A DNA stretch of 64,000 nucleotides. Source: Pachyseris speciosa (Eukaryota; Cnidaria; Anthozoa; Scleractinia; Pachyseridae). A program made the translations under genes and the position numbers. Under the pieces are notes generated by a model. It did not search any database. It was not told the origin of the DNA and saw only the letters and a list, made by a program, of their open reading frames with translations. The stretch spans positions 401,001-465,000 of the forward strand of contig JAEMWC010000034.1 of the NCBI GenBank assembly GCA_016490735.1, in the 5' to 3' direction. Shown here one piece after another: positions 47,170-60,603 of this stretch (positions within the stretch are counted from its first letter, which is position 1; each line of letters starts with the position of its first letter).

Positions 47170-47406
47170 CGCTTTATAATAATAATACAGTTCTTAAAAA
47201 CGCATTATACATAAGTCTCAATGCTTTTACATAAGATTTAAAGTAATTACAAGAATAAGATCAAAAATTTACTATAGGTTAAAAGCAGTTTTAAAAAGGC
47301 GTGTCTTGAGCCTGGTTTTAAAGGAATCTAAGGTCTCGGAATATCTTATGAAATCAGGACGTTTGTTCCAAAGCCTAGGGGATACACAAGCAAAAGATCT
47401 GTCGCC
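47170..47406 (-). mobile_element. 3' end of an L2/CR1-like non-LTR retrotransposon
   Basis: On the minus strand 47406-47272 encodes DRSFACVSPRLWNKRPDFIR then ETLDSFKTRLKTRLFKTAFN and a stop, the classic C-terminus of L2/CR1-type ORF2 proteins (RSFxxxxPxLWNxLP...FKxxLKxxLF). The rest down to about 47170 is its 3' tail, ending in AATAATA-type sequence. Severely 5'-truncated. Confidence 0.75.
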
Positions 47407-47958
47407 ATTTTATGCCATTACTGCTTCATTAAGAATGCCCTTCTAGTTCCTCTGCTTTTTTTTTTTTGAGCCTAATTTTCGATATGATGTGAATATACCA
47501 TTCTACTAATTCTACTATTAAACTTTTATTACATTCAGATTAGTCTGACTACTTGCTTGTCAGCACTTCATCGCCTACGAGCCGTTTTAGTTTACCAGTT
47601 TCAGCACTTGGGCTCCTTCAATTTCACTAGCGTCAATCATTATTCTTTTGTGGTCCAAACGGCCAGTAGTCCTTTTTATATAATTACTCTAAGCCGAATA
47701 CTCGTGCTGAGAGTTAGTTGCACACCAGGAGTGGTCACAGGCAAGGTTCATTACGTCCCTAGTGGATTTTTAACGTCCCACAGAATCAATTATGAAGAGC
47801 TGTAAGACAAGGCTTACAGTTTATCGTCCTTATCCGATACGTAGGATAAGTTTTAGCAAATAATGTTTAATACTGACTTATAAATCCATTGCAAGGGTTA
47901 TCAACATGAGATATAAGAGAGTACAAAAAAAATGTCTATTTCATCTGAATTTGTATAG
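47407..47958. other. intergenic DNA, nothing recognised
   Basis: No gene recognised; a small open frame at 47557-47805 lacks any familiar motif. Confidence 0.4.
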
Positions 47959-47976
47959 GTAATCACATGATTTCGA

Positions 47977-48012
<36 letters not shown>

Positions 48013-48054
48013 TCAAAGACTCACAAAATTTGTGGTCTTTGAAAAAATTTACAA

Positions 48055-48090
<36 letters not shown>

Positions 48091-48098
48091 GTGATTAC
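47959..48098. mobile_element. hairpin MITE, GTAATCACATGATTT ends
   Basis: About 140 bp with 60-bp arms: AGTGCAATTTGGAATAAATA, AAATTTTTTCAAAGAC and complements. It is a nearly perfect palindrome with a short loop. Confidence 0.8.
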
Positions 48099-49559
48099 TT
48101 ATTAATAATATACATGAAAAAATTGCGAGATAGCTTCTTAACGTTGCAGAAGCAATGCAACGAACTTAGGTGAACCAAAACAACAGTTTTCTCGATGTTT
48201 TTAAAGCGTTTTTAGCTGTAAAAACTGGCTAAACAATTACAGGCTATAGCTATAAGACTACTTTGTTTGCTAAGTGTCTATCAAGCGCTGTAATCATTAC
48301 CTTCAGGCTTTCTAGTTCGTTATCTTCGCCTTGTTTGTCCTTGTCTGTTTATTAATCTCGGCGTCACTCCATCAACGGACTCGTAATTCCAATTACGTCG
48401 GTAATTCCCTTCTCTGGACACCACTGTTTCCAAACAGACAGCTAAAATACAGTGCTTTTCGCAGCCGTTTCTCCTTTTTAGAGCTGTTTTGCAGCTTCTC
48501 TGCTGTTATTGCGGTCACGAAGAAAGAAAACTTGCTCAAAAAGCCAGCCATTGTTTTGGCTCGCCGAGTCGCTTGCAGCTCTTTCAGACTTTGCGCCATT
48601 CAGAGGCCGCGTTTGATTGGCTCAATCGCAGCGCCTTTTGTTTATCAACCAATCAGAATCCTCAGTTTTTTACCTTGTTTTGCACTGTATTTCCTTTTTT
48701 CTGCACCGAATTACCTTTTTTCTGCACCGGTGTTTCCTAAAAACTGCATTTCTCTTAGCCAATCAGAATCGAGAAATTTTTCATGTATATTATTAGCAGT
48801 AAAAACGGACGCATTGTTCCTTCCAAATATGGTATCGTTTTGGGTGTGTGTACCCTTGTGTTCAATAAACCTGCACCCATATAACGTTACAAGGAGCCTT
48901 ATCATTTCCGGCGTGAGTAGATAATCTCACTTACATTCAAAGTGCTCTGGTCATATCAGTGACGAGATTTCATCAACAAATGAGTGGCATTAGTAAAGAA
49001 AGAATGTGATGAATTGATATAACGCCATATTTTTGTGGTACGCGTAAAGATAGTATATCACCTGGGTTTTGACAGTGTTTCGTCAAAATGGTCTTAAAAT
49101 TACCTTTAGGTAACCACCTTCACAAGCCAATTATGGTCCTTAATTGCAGAAATCGAAAACGATTTAAATGAGATTTAACGAAGCTGGTGAGGTGAGGGGG
49201 GAACCCTTTCTCAGTTTCGAGTGCGTGACTGTATTTCTGAAGGAGCGAGGATAGAACTTAAAATCATTGGCCCGACTTTTACACAGTACGTTGAAACCCT
49301 TTTCAACACGAGCCCACTCCGGGCCAAAGAAACGGATCAGTCTATTACAAGTTCTTAACAAACCGAAACCATTTTTCCATTAATTTGAGCAAAACGGATG
49401 ACTAAGTGCATGCTAGTGGAAGAAATGCATTCTAATTATTAGTGGTTATGGCGCCATATTGTAGTGGCCATCGTGTTTGACATACGATTGTGGCCTAGCC
49501 TCGCTCTATTGGATGTTTCCTATCGCAAGATGCCTTGCTCCACATCGCCTCTCTTTACT
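48099..49559. other. intergenic repeat-like DNA, no gene recognised
   Basis: The open frame 48331-48924 (197 codons) is low in familiar motifs. It contains short repeated words (CAACCAATCAGAATC twice, TTTCTGCACCG twice, GCAC/TGCACTG), so it is more likely interspersed repeat than gene. Confidence 0.45.
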
Positions 49560-49732
49560 AGGGTGCGTTCCTTTGGGATCAGGATCAATGATCCAAGATC
49601 ACTCGGATCATGGTGCATCAAAGGAACCGAGGAATCTTTGCCCAGAGTGGAATCGTCGGTTCCTTTGATGCACCATGATATGAGTGATCTTGGATCTTGG
49701 ATCCTGATCTGGATCATCCGAAAGGAACACCC
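49560..49732. mobile_element. hairpin MITE with GGGTGCGTTCCTTTGGG ends
   Basis: The arms include GGATCATGGTGCATCAAAGG and its complement around a short centre, and GGGTGNGTTCCTTT at both ends. No clear target duplication; ends of this style suggest hAT. Confidence 0.7.
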
Positions 49733-50129
49733 TTAGACGAGTAAGGCGGCGCGAGCCTAACTAATCGCCATGGGGGCAACCATGGAATCGGGAATCTCAT
49801 CCGGAGTATGTACAGCCCGGTTTTAGCACTTCATAGTGTCTTCGTGGTAAAAAAAAAAAAAAAAAAAATGGGTGAAGTTTCCTCCGTATGGAACACCAAT
49901 AGCTCATTTAAGACTTAAGCTTAACCAAAACCGTTAATAGGCATTAACTCTTATATATGGACAACTTGGCAAAGGGTACAAAGTATGCAGGAGCGAAAAG
50001 GCGCACAATACTCGTATGAAACAAACGAGTTCAAATGTTCCTTTTCTTTATTTTTTAATTGTTAATTCGGTTAAGGTTTGTTAATTGCCTTAGAACATGT
50101 GGATTTCGGCGGTATATAAATTGTATTTA

Positions 50130-50172
<43 letters not shown>

Positions 50173-50902
50173 ATGTGCGATGGGGCTGTTCGGTTATAGA
50201 TCGCTGAAGACGACGTCAAAATTAGGTAAGAGCATCAGTGGCATATCGATCTAAAGTTCCTGCCCTAATGCTTTTGTCCTCAAATAATTTTGACACCATC
50301 TGCGCATTAAATGTGTATAGAATACAAAGTGAAATCCTTTAAAATCCGTTAAATTTAACTGAAATAAGTAAGTACCCTGTCTCCAGAATTAAGCTTATGC
50401 AAATAACAAAATTCCCAGCACGTTTTCACGCTCGAAAATAATTTCCGCACGTATTGCGCAGGTTTAAAGTACTTCTTAGAAGCATTTTAAGGTCAATATT
50501 TCGCTGGAAAAACACTTACGGTTGATATATTAGGATATCCTGTTTGTTAAAGAGATGGATGTTACTTCCATTTTTCTCCCCGCGATGAAGATCAACTGAA
50601 ACTGAAGCAAACACTCTATATTGTTGAAATGTTTTAGCCACAATCACAGGAGGCCCTCATAAGAAGTGTTTCTGTATGACAGATGTTAAGGGTAGGTGCT
50701 TCTATCTTTTCCAGTACGCCTAAAATTAAAAAAAAAGCCAGACCTGTTATTTGCTGTATCGATAAAAAGACGAGAATATGTGTCCTCCGTTAAAGAGTGG
50801 ATTTTTTTGGGAGATTTAGTTTGTTTCGGTTTTGTCCATATTTGGGAAAACGTTTAATGAAACATTTTATCCCATCTGATCTAAACCTCTAGATTTGAAC
50901 TA
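49733..50902. repeat. intergenic DNA with poly-A and (ATT)n microsatellites
   Basis: A run of 20 A lies at 49849-49868 and about thirteen ATT units at 50131-50170. No gene recognised. Confidence 0.6.
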
Positions 50903-51783
50903 CAGTAAACACCCGCGTATAAGAACCTAGTGATTTAAGAACCTACAGGCTGAATTTAAGAACCTACAGGCTGAAATTGGGCATTTTAGTACCCAAATAT
51001 ATAAGAACCTATTTAGGCTGGCAAAGACCAATAGGTTCTTATACAAAAAACACTCTTATTTTGTAGCCAAAATACTGGATTTTAATTGATAGAAATTGTG
51101 AAATTTCTGAGAAACACCATGAAAATTATTTGTTTAATTGAAAATCTTATAAATACAGAGTATAGAATACTATATAAAATTATACTGGTGTAGCCTTGGG
51201 ACTTGAATCTGTAGAGTGCCCTGACTTTTGCTCCTGTGAAATACACATTACTGCTTGTCTTTTTCAGTCCAACTGTAACAGTGATACCCAAAGAAAATGT
51301 TTGTTCTTTCTGTGCTTCAATCATTTAGGAATTTCGATCCTGACATTCCCTAACTTCTGAAATGTTCAGGTTACATGTGGTTTCTTTCTTCTTTATGCTT
51401 GAGACCAGCTTTTCAAGGTACCTCTTGTTTCCCTAAATTGGGTTGTTATTTATTTTTGCTGTTTTTATTTATATATTTATATTGCTGTTAACAATTTACA
51501 TTATTATCAAATACAACTGTAAATATGGTAGCCTATAATACTGAATTTATTATTGTTTAAAAAATAAGGCTTGGCATTTTTGCTGTTTAAAATACAAATG
51601 TTCAACCATTATGACATACTAGTACTAAAGTAGTTCTCTGAATGGTATCACTATGACAACTCCTACAAATAAGAACCTACTAAGAACCTAATCAGCCTGA
51701 GTTCGGAAAAAGTACCCCAAAATATAAGAACCCATTCAGCCTGAACCCAAAAATTCTAGGTTCTTATACGCGGGTGTTTACTG
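50903..51783. mobile_element. non-autonomous mariner-like element, CAGTAAACACCCGCGTATAA ends
   Basis: The inverted ends are bounded by TA on both sides (50901-50902 and 51784-51785). Near both ends TAAGAACCTA(N)CAGGCTGA-type units repeat several times in mirrored order. 881 bp, with no transposase. Confidence 0.8.
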
Positions 51784-52039
51784 TATCACAGTTTATTTGA
51801 ATGAAGAAAGTTGGGTCGTCAGAGCTTAGAACCACCTTCACATCGAGAACACACACACAGAGTTTACTTGAAAACTTCCGCTCAGTGAATCAGTCGCACT
51901 TATACAGGATTTTATATTTTTATTTACACATAAGCAACCAAAATGATAATGACTTTACCGCAGGAATGAACTGCTCAGTGGCAATTCATCTGAATAATCA
52001 TTTTTATGCAGATATACAGACTCATGAAAATTTAACATG

Positions 52040-52700
52040 TGAAAGCTGTAATGGTTAGTCTGACAACTGCATGTTGTTTCAGCGAGATGCTCAACGAGTT
52101 TGCCAGATATCAGGAAGGTCTCCGGAAGAGTCACTTGGCAGCGACGAAACAACAGTTGTCAGACTAGCCATTACAGCGTTCACAAGTTAAGTTTTCACAA
52201 GTTATTCACAAGTTTTCACAATTATTACAACGCTCTCGTGAATATTTCATTTAGCGGTCGGGAATCCTTATGCGATATAAGGCAAGATTGCTTGTGCTGA
52301 ACTGATTGCGAATGGGACTTTGAGCGAGAGTGCTCCACAAGTTTGCCAGATATCAGGAAGGTCTCTGGAGAGTCACGTGGCAGCGACGAAACAACATTTG
52401 TCAGACTAGCCATTACAGCTTCACAAGTTAAGTTTTCACAAGTTATTCACAAGTTTTCACAATTATTACAATGGTCTCGTGAATATTTAGCGGTCGGGAA
52501 TCCTTATGCGATATAAGGCGAGATTGCTTGTGCTGAACTGATTGCGAACGGGACTTTGAGCGAGATGCTCAACGAGTTTGCCAGATATCAGGAAGGTCTC
52601 TGAAGAGTCGCTTGGCAGCGACGAAACAACAGCCATTACAGCTTTCACAAGTTAAGTTTTCACAAGTTATTCACAAGTTTTCACAATTATTACATATACA
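52040..52700 (+). repeat. tandem repeat, about 239-bp unit, nearly three copies
   Basis: Units start near 52082, 52322 and 52560 with GAG(A)TGCTC(A/C)ACGAGTTTGCC. Each holds CAGATATCAGGAAGGTCTC, a SINE-like or CACAAGTTAAGTTTTCACAA block and ATTGCTTGTGCTGAACTGATT. The third copy lacks its 3' part. Just upstream (52045-52080) is a short inverted piece of the unit. Confidence 0.85.
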
Positions 52701-54473
52701 GACTCAAATTATATAACCACGCAATGGTCAAACTAAGATTTAATCAGGTTTGATCTGGCCATAGGTTAATTGGTGTAAACTATATTAAGCGTAAGACAGT
52801 TCTCGACTCTTGGAGAGAAACTCTTAAAGATAAAATCTAGAACTCATATAAGGCTCAATAACAGATGGAGCCTACTGTAACAGACAAGCAAAAATTTACT
52901 AAAGGTCATGAATATTCGAAGTATCCTTCAATATGTAAACAGGCAAGTGGCGTAATTCAGATTAGTCATACGTTATTCTGCCGTTAATCACCGGTTGCGA
53001 CTGATTTTATGGCAAGCAAAGTAAATGCAATGCACTATTTCTGACTCTGTTTTACTGGGGTGCTTGAAACTTCAGTTTTGTGGCACCAAGAGCGTACAGA
53101 TCGTCAGAGAGTGCTCCTAGCTGGTATCCGGCATGCATGAGGGAAGTTGCCGTTTTTAAACAGATTCGAAAGTGTTAAACTTGATGAAAACGACATTGTT
53201 CTCAAATTGCTTTATAGCCGCGAAACACACTCTTCCTTCCTCCTCACACTTTTTGGCTGGAAAAATATGGTTGCACTCGTAAGTATTAAGAGGGAGTCTC
53301 GTTGCCGTAAATTTTTATGAAACGAAAGAAAAGAAGAATAATTTCATCGACAGCAGTTTTCTGGTTTTCTGGCCCAGTTTGAGCGTGTCACTGTGGACAG
53401 CCAATATCCCTCCGAAAGAAGGCAAATTTGTCTCATAAACGTCTCGTAGAAGTGCTTCAATAGCTGACACTTTTTATTCTCCTAAGAATGGCAATGATAA
53501 ATTTCAGATTGAAAAAAGTGAATGATAGTTCTCCTTCATGGCGCCACACTTGAAGTCATGTGTTCTTGAGAGGGGTAAAATCAAAGAGAGAGTGTATGAA
53601 CTTTGGTAATGAAGCTAAGGATATTTTGCAACAGGAGAAGATAATTAGACTTCTTTTGTTTTCCCCAGGTACCATACAAATTTATGAGTTCCCGATCGTT
53701 TCTTTATTGATGAAGATGACTGTTTCGGAGCCAAACGTTTCCATCGCCATGCATTTTGTTTCGTACTTTACTCGCAAACGATTGAAAACAAACGAGAAAA
53801 GGGAGATTTGTCTCACAAAAGCTTTCTTAGAAATATTTCATTCTCCACTGATCTATCCAGGCATCGGACTGTTATAACTGACACCATTTATCCTCGTATA
53901 AGCATGTCAATAATATATATCAGACTGAAAAAAGGTGAAAAAAAGTGAGTAGATCCTCTATATATTCATTCTGCTGATATTGTTGAGTAAGAATAATCGA
54001 AAGCGTCCGTCCTCACAGATATGCTCTCTTTTTCAAAAATCATTTTGGATAGACTTTTTCAAACTATCTGTTTTTGGAGCAGGTAGCATTTTGGACGCGA
54101 AGGGTCTGAGGAGATACATTGGCAGGGGCGACGAAATCAAAACAATCCCAACTTCTTTTTCGAGTTATAGCTAGAAGTGCCTTTGCGTAGGATTAAAGCT
54201 TTTAGAAGTCGAAATTAATAAACAATTTGGTAAAGTCCTTTATTGGTCGTCTTTTATTGAGCGCGTCCATCACCTCCCTTATGTTCATATTTTGGCTTTT
54301 CCAGGCTATATTCTAAAGCAATTAGAATTAAGGTGGTGTTCTCTTGTTTTCTACAACAAAATTACACTTGTGAGGTCATGACAATTAACGTTAGTTATAT
54401 CATTAAGTCTAGCATAAAACTAGGTATGTGAAGCTAAGTACTCCTTATAATCCAAAGTACTACTACAGCCGAA
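52701..54473. other. intergenic DNA with a possible old duplication
   Basis: Segments at about 53420-53525 and 53795-53945 share ATTTGTCTCA, TTATTCTC/TTATCCTCGTA and CAGATTGAAAAAAGTGAA/CAGACTGAAAAAAGGTGAA in the same order. No coding sequence is recognised; the 105-codon frame at 53560-53877 has no familiar motif. Confidence 0.4.
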
Positions 54474-54840
54474 CCTCTCTTTACGGGCATCTCTCTATTA
54501 CGGACACTTGCTTAATTTGGTCCCGAAAAAAGTATTTCCATGTTTCCTTTAAAAAATAAAAGAAAAAATCTATAATACGGAGAACGGACGCTAGAATTAG
54601 GCTGTTGAGGGTAATTTCATATGTAACCTCTTTATTACGGACACTTTAATATTGACAGCTTCACTGTACTGCGTGAGATGTCCATGCCCTTCGTTCCAGT
54701 TGTATTAGAACGATAAGAGGCGCTAACATCGCTGTACGGCAAACAAACGAGCAAGAAACCGCTCAAAGATAATTAACACGATTTTGACGGACACTTTGGC
54801 TCCGTCCCTTCGGTGTCCGTATTAGAGAGGTTTAGCTGTA
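54474..54840. mobile_element. pogo/Tigger-like MITE, TACAGC(C)GAACCTCTCT ends
   Basis: Left end TACAGCCGAACCTCTCTTTA, right end AGAGAGGTTTAGCTGTA, with CGGACAC words repeated on both sides and a TA boundary. 367 bp. Confidence 0.7.
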
Positions 54841-57166
54841 CCTTACATGCACTTGTATCTTGCTCTCGAAAGCTCTGGCAACTTTGGTCACTGATGTGCA
54901 CATAACAGCAAGTCTGTTTTATCTTGCTAATTTTTTGCCCTATGTAGATGCTTTTTCTTTTTAATTGGTATTCTCTTCGATCCTTGTACTCCGCCTGATC
55001 TTATCATACTCTTGATAGTGCGCAATAAACTTAACTTGACTTGAGAAACGTTCGATTGGCTTGGTTTTTTTTTTTTTTTTTTGGCCTCAAGAGTGCATTA
55101 TTTCACTTAACTGCCAAGATAATTTTGATACACCATCTTCTTTTTGGTAACTGAATAAAAAGAAAACCCTTAAGGTTTAACTGACAGAAAGTGAGTTATA
55201 CGATGTTGGATGTTATCACTTGTACGGTGGGAGGGTCAATAAACTGAACCAATCTGAAATAACAAAAATTATTTCATAACGGTTTATATTGTATTTATTG
55301 TAGACGAACATGAGCGGCGATGTTTCGAAAGCAACTATAAATATTTGTGCATTCGCCGACTCTTCGCGGAGCTAAACAAAAGCCACAAAAAGAGACAATA
55401 GAGGATTAAGAGAACGTTGAAGATGTAAATCCAGATAAATGTAAGCGTGACTTATTTGGTCGCAATACTAGAGACGCAGTCTAACTGATGTTTTTTTTAA
55501 GGTGGACTCATGTTCGTATTGTAATATCCGTAGCTACAACAGCATGGTTTCCTTTATATCTTGAGAGTCAAACGGGTCGAACTATATGACAAGAGCAAAG
55601 CAAAGCTTGCATTCCATTTTTCATTTTATTGTTTGCTCCATTCAAATTATATTAAAAGTTACTTTTATAATAAATAAAAGGTAAAGAAAATACAATGGAG
55701 AGGGGCACGATATAGTAAGAACTAATTAGTTCCCTTTGGGGAATTCAATAGACCAAAGGAGGGCTAAGTTATTTACACATAACTGGAACGCCTTGTTTAT
55801 CATCCCACAATCTATTATCACCGAGGCAATGTTGATAAAAATGGCTCCTTCAGATAGAAACACTTTTATGTTTTCCTTTTAGTTCTATTTTGAGCCATCT
55901 GTGAATCAATCCTATCGACATTTATCACTAGATTTCTGCGAGTAAAAATAGTCATATAGAGTAAGCACACTCCAAGGACACTTTACCTTCTTCAAATTAG
56001 TATGTTCACTTGCTTTTAAAGTCATTTTCGATATTCAGGTTATGGCCATGATAGTGTATTAATTCTTTTCCTTACACTTGCCCTGAGCTGTTAAGCCCTC
56101 TTTCTTGTCAAACGATCTCAATTTTCCTGCTTTACTCAGATCAGCAATTGAACATATATCCATGATCGAATGTGGACCACTTAACAGTAAGAGGCAAGGG
56201 AAAGAATATTAATTCTATACGAAATTTATTTATTCGGTTACCAAACCTATATTTTCTAAGAGTGTTTTTCCATCTTTGCCTTGCGACGATTATAGATTTT
56301 ATTACTGTTATTCATTGTATTCCTAGTTAAAAATAGTTCGTAGTTGTTGTTTCGTGATTCCATGGCGTCCGCAAGAAATAAAATAACACTTGAAACAGAG
56401 CTAAATACGGTGAAAAACAATTATTATGCAAAGAGATTTAAATAAATTAAAAGTATGATTCTCTCGCAAGGCCAACCAAACAATCCACTGACTAGTCACC
56501 AAAAATTCGACTCTTTGCTGCAAGATTTTCTACCTTCGATCGCACTGCTACGTAACAGAACAATGAAGCAGATTCGATTGCAATATAACATGAAAGAAAA
56601 TGATGGCGGAAGAGCTATCCACCTCACGTGATATTCAACATCAGGCAGACGAAACAAAAACATTAAATAGTGCTTTTGCTCCCTGAACATTCTGCTCGAG
56701 TAAAATTTCCCCAAGAAACCATATTGGTGACGTATTTTGCTGTTTAATACTGTGATGATTCGTGAAGAGCACTTCAGCAATATTGCAGTTTACGATATAG
56801 TGCTGAGAATTTGCATTTTCGTATCCATGCAACTTTCAAAACAACACATGTGATAATTAGCCGATTTCGGGCTATATTGACCGATTGCACGAACGAAAGC
56901 ACTGGATTTCCATTGTAAATGAGCCTGGTTTCGTGCTACGCCACTACGTTGTTTGCGCCTAAACAAATGGAGCGTTGTAGAGTTGTTTAGAGCCCCCCTG
57001 AGAAAAAGGTGAAGGCATTGACCTGAAACAAGAGCTAGACATCTTTCTTAAAACACTACATAAAACGAAGAAATACGTTTCCGCCAATATATACGGCGCT
57101 ATCACCTGGAAGACCTACCCTCGACGAACGGCTTATCCAAGATATCTTCCAAACCAACGGAAACAA
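54841..57166. other. intergenic DNA, no gene recognised
   Basis: AT-rich sequence with a 21-bp poly-T run at 55062-55082. Open frames such as 56496-56780 (-) show no familiar domain. The last 100 bp should hold the 5' UTR of the exon at 57167. Confidence 0.4.
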
Positions 57167-57455
57167 ATGAAGATTTGTGGGTCCGTGAAATCAAGGGTGT
57201 TCATCAGCTACATCCTCATAATTTTCATGATAACTGGCGTGGCAAAGACTCTTACAGTTATTCGCTCGACAAAGAATGGAGACACAGATGTTGATCGGTT
57301 TTCGAACCCATCTTGCCATCCGGTTGGTTGTCACACGGTCTTTGGTTCTGGCCAATGTGCCAAGAGAGGCTGCTGTTATTGCCAGTGCAATCACATCAGA
57401 CTAAACTACATCATGTCCTCTGGAAAATGTGTGCCAAGCGACGAGATAGATGAAG
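57167..57455 (+). CDS. first exon of a paralogue of the 36649 receptor-like gene (partial)
   Basis: An ATG opens a signal-peptide-like start (hydrophobic VFISYILIIFMITGVAKT), then TVIRSTKNGD, which parallels SVTRSRNNGD in the gene at 36649. It continues into cysteine-rich sequence (CHPVGCHTVFGSGQC, GCCYCQCN) and ends at a phase-1 GTGAGG donor at 57456, the same phase as exon 1 of the other gene. Ten cysteines are present. No second exon can be recognised in the remaining 6.5 kb, so the gene either continues beyond the window or is a broken copy. Confidence 0.65.
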
Positions 57456-57968
57456 GTGAGGGTAACTGTTTCACTCAGAATGATTGACCATAGCCGGGAT
57501 GGCGAATGGTAAATCCGACACTGTGCGAGACATATATTTTCCGCGAGTCCAAGAATTTCTTAGCCTTGCAATAGAAATCGAGCTGAGACTTCGAGACGAT
57601 GTTGAAAAAAAAAAATCGAGCCAGCGAGACCCGTGAAATTTGATAAAAAATATTGCGAGAAACGTATTGTTTGAGGAACCATTCGCCACCCCTGAAATTC
57701 AAAACACGGGAAATGATTTTTTTTTATGGAGATGGTGAAAAAAGCAACAATATACAATTTCGCTAAAGCTTGGTAGTTCAAAGAAAGTACTGGTCAATAA
57801 CTTTCAATCTGGGCTATCTTGCAGTAAAAACAACAGATAAAGGAAGTTACCATCGGAGAAATGACGTCTTGTTCTGCTCTATAGCTTCAGTTATCGCACT
57901 TCACGTTTTCAACGACACACTCAAAAGTGAAAAGCAGAGTGAAACACAACAGACTAAAAGTATTGTTT
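57456..57968. other. possible intron of the 57167 paralogue, nothing recognised
   Basis: Several overlapping short frames on both strands (57471-57781) show no familiar motif. Confidence 0.35.
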
Positions 57969-58340
57969 AGAAGCTTTCATTTGAATGGTCACACTTTAGG
58001 ATTTCACCCGACAGACTCAAAAGTTAGAACCACCTTGTACAGCATGATAAAGAGCACCACAGGAAAGTAGTGCTCAGTAACTATCACTTGAATGGTCACA
58101 CTTTAGGATTTCACCTATGGTCTCAAAAAGTTAGAACCACCTTGTACAGTATAATAAACAGTACCACCACAGGAAAGTGTTACTCGTCCAGCATTCAGTC
58201 AATAAACACTGAGCACAGTTTTCCATTGAATGGTCACACTTAAGGATGTCATCCACACCGCCAAAAGCTACAAACACTTTGTTCAATATACTAGACAACG
58301 CCACGGGAAAGTATTAAAACTGCTCAGTATCTTTTAACAG
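57969..58340 (+). repeat. tandem repeat, about 115-bp unit (TGAATGGTCACACTTTAGGA)
   Basis: Three diverged units each contain TGAATGGTCACACTT(T/A)AGGA, (A)GTTAGAACCACCTTGTACAG and CACAGGAAAGT. It is the inverted counterpart of the repeat at 39826-40220. Confidence 0.8.
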
Positions 58341-60603
58341 AGTTTCACACTTAAGGACTTTACCATGATTTCATGATTTCCTGCATAGACCGAAGTTAAG
58401 TAGGAATCTGGTAGTAAAAGGAATGAAAATGCATTGTGAGGCAATTTGGAACACACACCATCAGGCAGTTATAATGGAATCATTATGATTATTCTTGTCG
58501 TCCTCTTTACTGCAAGATTCAATCAGTCCGTGAAGTAAAATAAAATAAGTGACCTCAAAAATGATAAAACTGCATCAGATAAAAGTGCAGCCTCTCAAGG
58601 GCTGACAAAAAGTATTTGACACTGAGTAAAAAAAATTATAAGCTGTCTTACCAAGTGGTATAGTTTTGAGAGTCGCATTGAAGATGTATAGATACAAGAC
58701 ATAAGAGCACTTACAGATATTTAATAGAAACATTTTGATTCGTTATATAATATGATAAGGATGATATGACCGTGTATTAAAGAGCGAAACTCCTGAGTAA
58801 ATTCAAATAATATTACATCTAGCCGATACATACATACATACATACATACATACATACATGACATTATTTACCCTCGGATTTTAGAGTAGCTTGTGCAGCT
58901 AATATCTCCGAGCATTTAATCATCAGATGAGAGATAGACCATCACACCGGGAACTACGTCCCCTACGTCCCCTACCGATCTACCTACCCCCGATCTTGAG
59001 GTAATTAGTAAAGGTTGCATTACATCACTGAGAAGGAAAAGCTCAGCAATACTAGTAAAGCCATATATCAAGTCCAAGTTATACCAGTACTCTGTTGGAA
59101 ATTTAAGTCGCTTAGTTTGCTGGGAATCGAGATTTGATTATGTTAAGTTTTCAAATTTCAGTGGAAATCTGTAATACTAGTGATCTGTATATTTATAAAT
59201 TTTATCGTTAAATTCGGTTATACCACTCAGATACCTATCAAAGTCTGTATATAAAAACAATCTCTTTACCGACGGAAGAAAACTGAGTGTTACACGGTAC
59301 AAATTCAAATTTGGTGGAAAGCGCTACAACGCAAGAGGAAAATACCTTTATATTTGCACTCACTAAGGTACGTGATTTTTCGCATTCGTCATAATACACC
59401 AATCTCAAAAGAAAAAACTTTTTCTGCTGCTTCCAGCTGTGCTTCCTCATAGAATCAATGTGGCCACCGAACTCGGAAAATGAATTATGAAAGGATTAGA
59501 ACGTGAAGGCCACTGAACTATGGTTTTTCTTGCGTGGTGTGCAAACACGCTAGTTCCTAGTGTTTTTGTGACATGCTTTGCCTCTTTCTTTGCGAGCCTA
59601 AATACAGATATGATACTGTTTCAGTGAAAATGATCATTAAACCATTCTTAAAAAGCAAATCATTAATAAAAAAATAAATAAAAGCATTTGCAGCCCTGCT
59701 TCTAGTTTTGAGCGGAAATGAGGTTGTTTCGGAAATCGATGGAATCCAAACAAGAAAGGGTCTCACTTCGTTGACCTTCGTGTCCTCGCTTCTGACTGCC
59801 GATTATTCTTTGGGATAACATCTTTAAACGGCGAACATTAAAGAAATAGTAAGATGGCTTTTCGCCCTCGATGCACAAAATATGCCTAAGCGTTATGCAC
59901 TAGTCAGCGGATTGGCCCCATACCTACAACTCAGAAATGGCAAAGCCGTTTTGCAAATATAACTGAACTTAGTTTGTGATTTCAGCGCAAATATAACTGA
60001 ACTTTCTTTGTCAAGGTCATGTACAGTGTACACGAGAAACGTAACATTTGAAGTTTCTACAATAATTGTTGAGAAAAAAAGACTATTTAGCGTTTTCCAC
60101 CATCTAACTGGAGCTGTTTGACATACTGTTTGACATACGTTTGTTTTACATACGCGCGACTTTGCTCGCTTTCTCGTAATAATCATCCATAATTAAAGGT
60201 TAATTACCGTTTTGATCTCATCAATTGTATTTCTTTGTCTCGGCAATGGACCATTTTCGCAATATAGATCATACAACCCGTATTAGACGGTTTTACTTAT
60301 CACTCACAGGAATATTCTTCCGACTTTTTGATTCATTTGTTTATTGGTTTACCTCAGACGTCGACGCATCTCTCGGATGATAATATCCAAGCGTGCGCAT
60401 CTTTACCTTACTCTAGAATTTACCAGATACAGCCCAGTAAATGTAATTGATTTAATATATACTTCTAGTATATGAAACAAGTCATGGCACTGATATAGAA
60501 GCTCACTGTGATCTTCTGCAAAAAACGTACCATCGTTGTTTGGCAGATAGTGAGCTCAAAATTTCTATCACGTGATGGTCAAGTGTCAGCCGAGCCAAGT
60601 AAG
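58341..60603. other. intergenic DNA with a (CATA)n microsatellite
   Basis: About eight CATA units at 58828-58859. No gene recognised; frames at 59238-59766 and 59893-60186 on the minus strand lack familiar motifs. Confidence 0.5.

Noticed and set aside
48331..48924. 197-codon open frame as a gene
   Set aside because: It has no recognised domain, contains internally repeated words and overlaps frames on the other strand; it looks like interspersed repeat.
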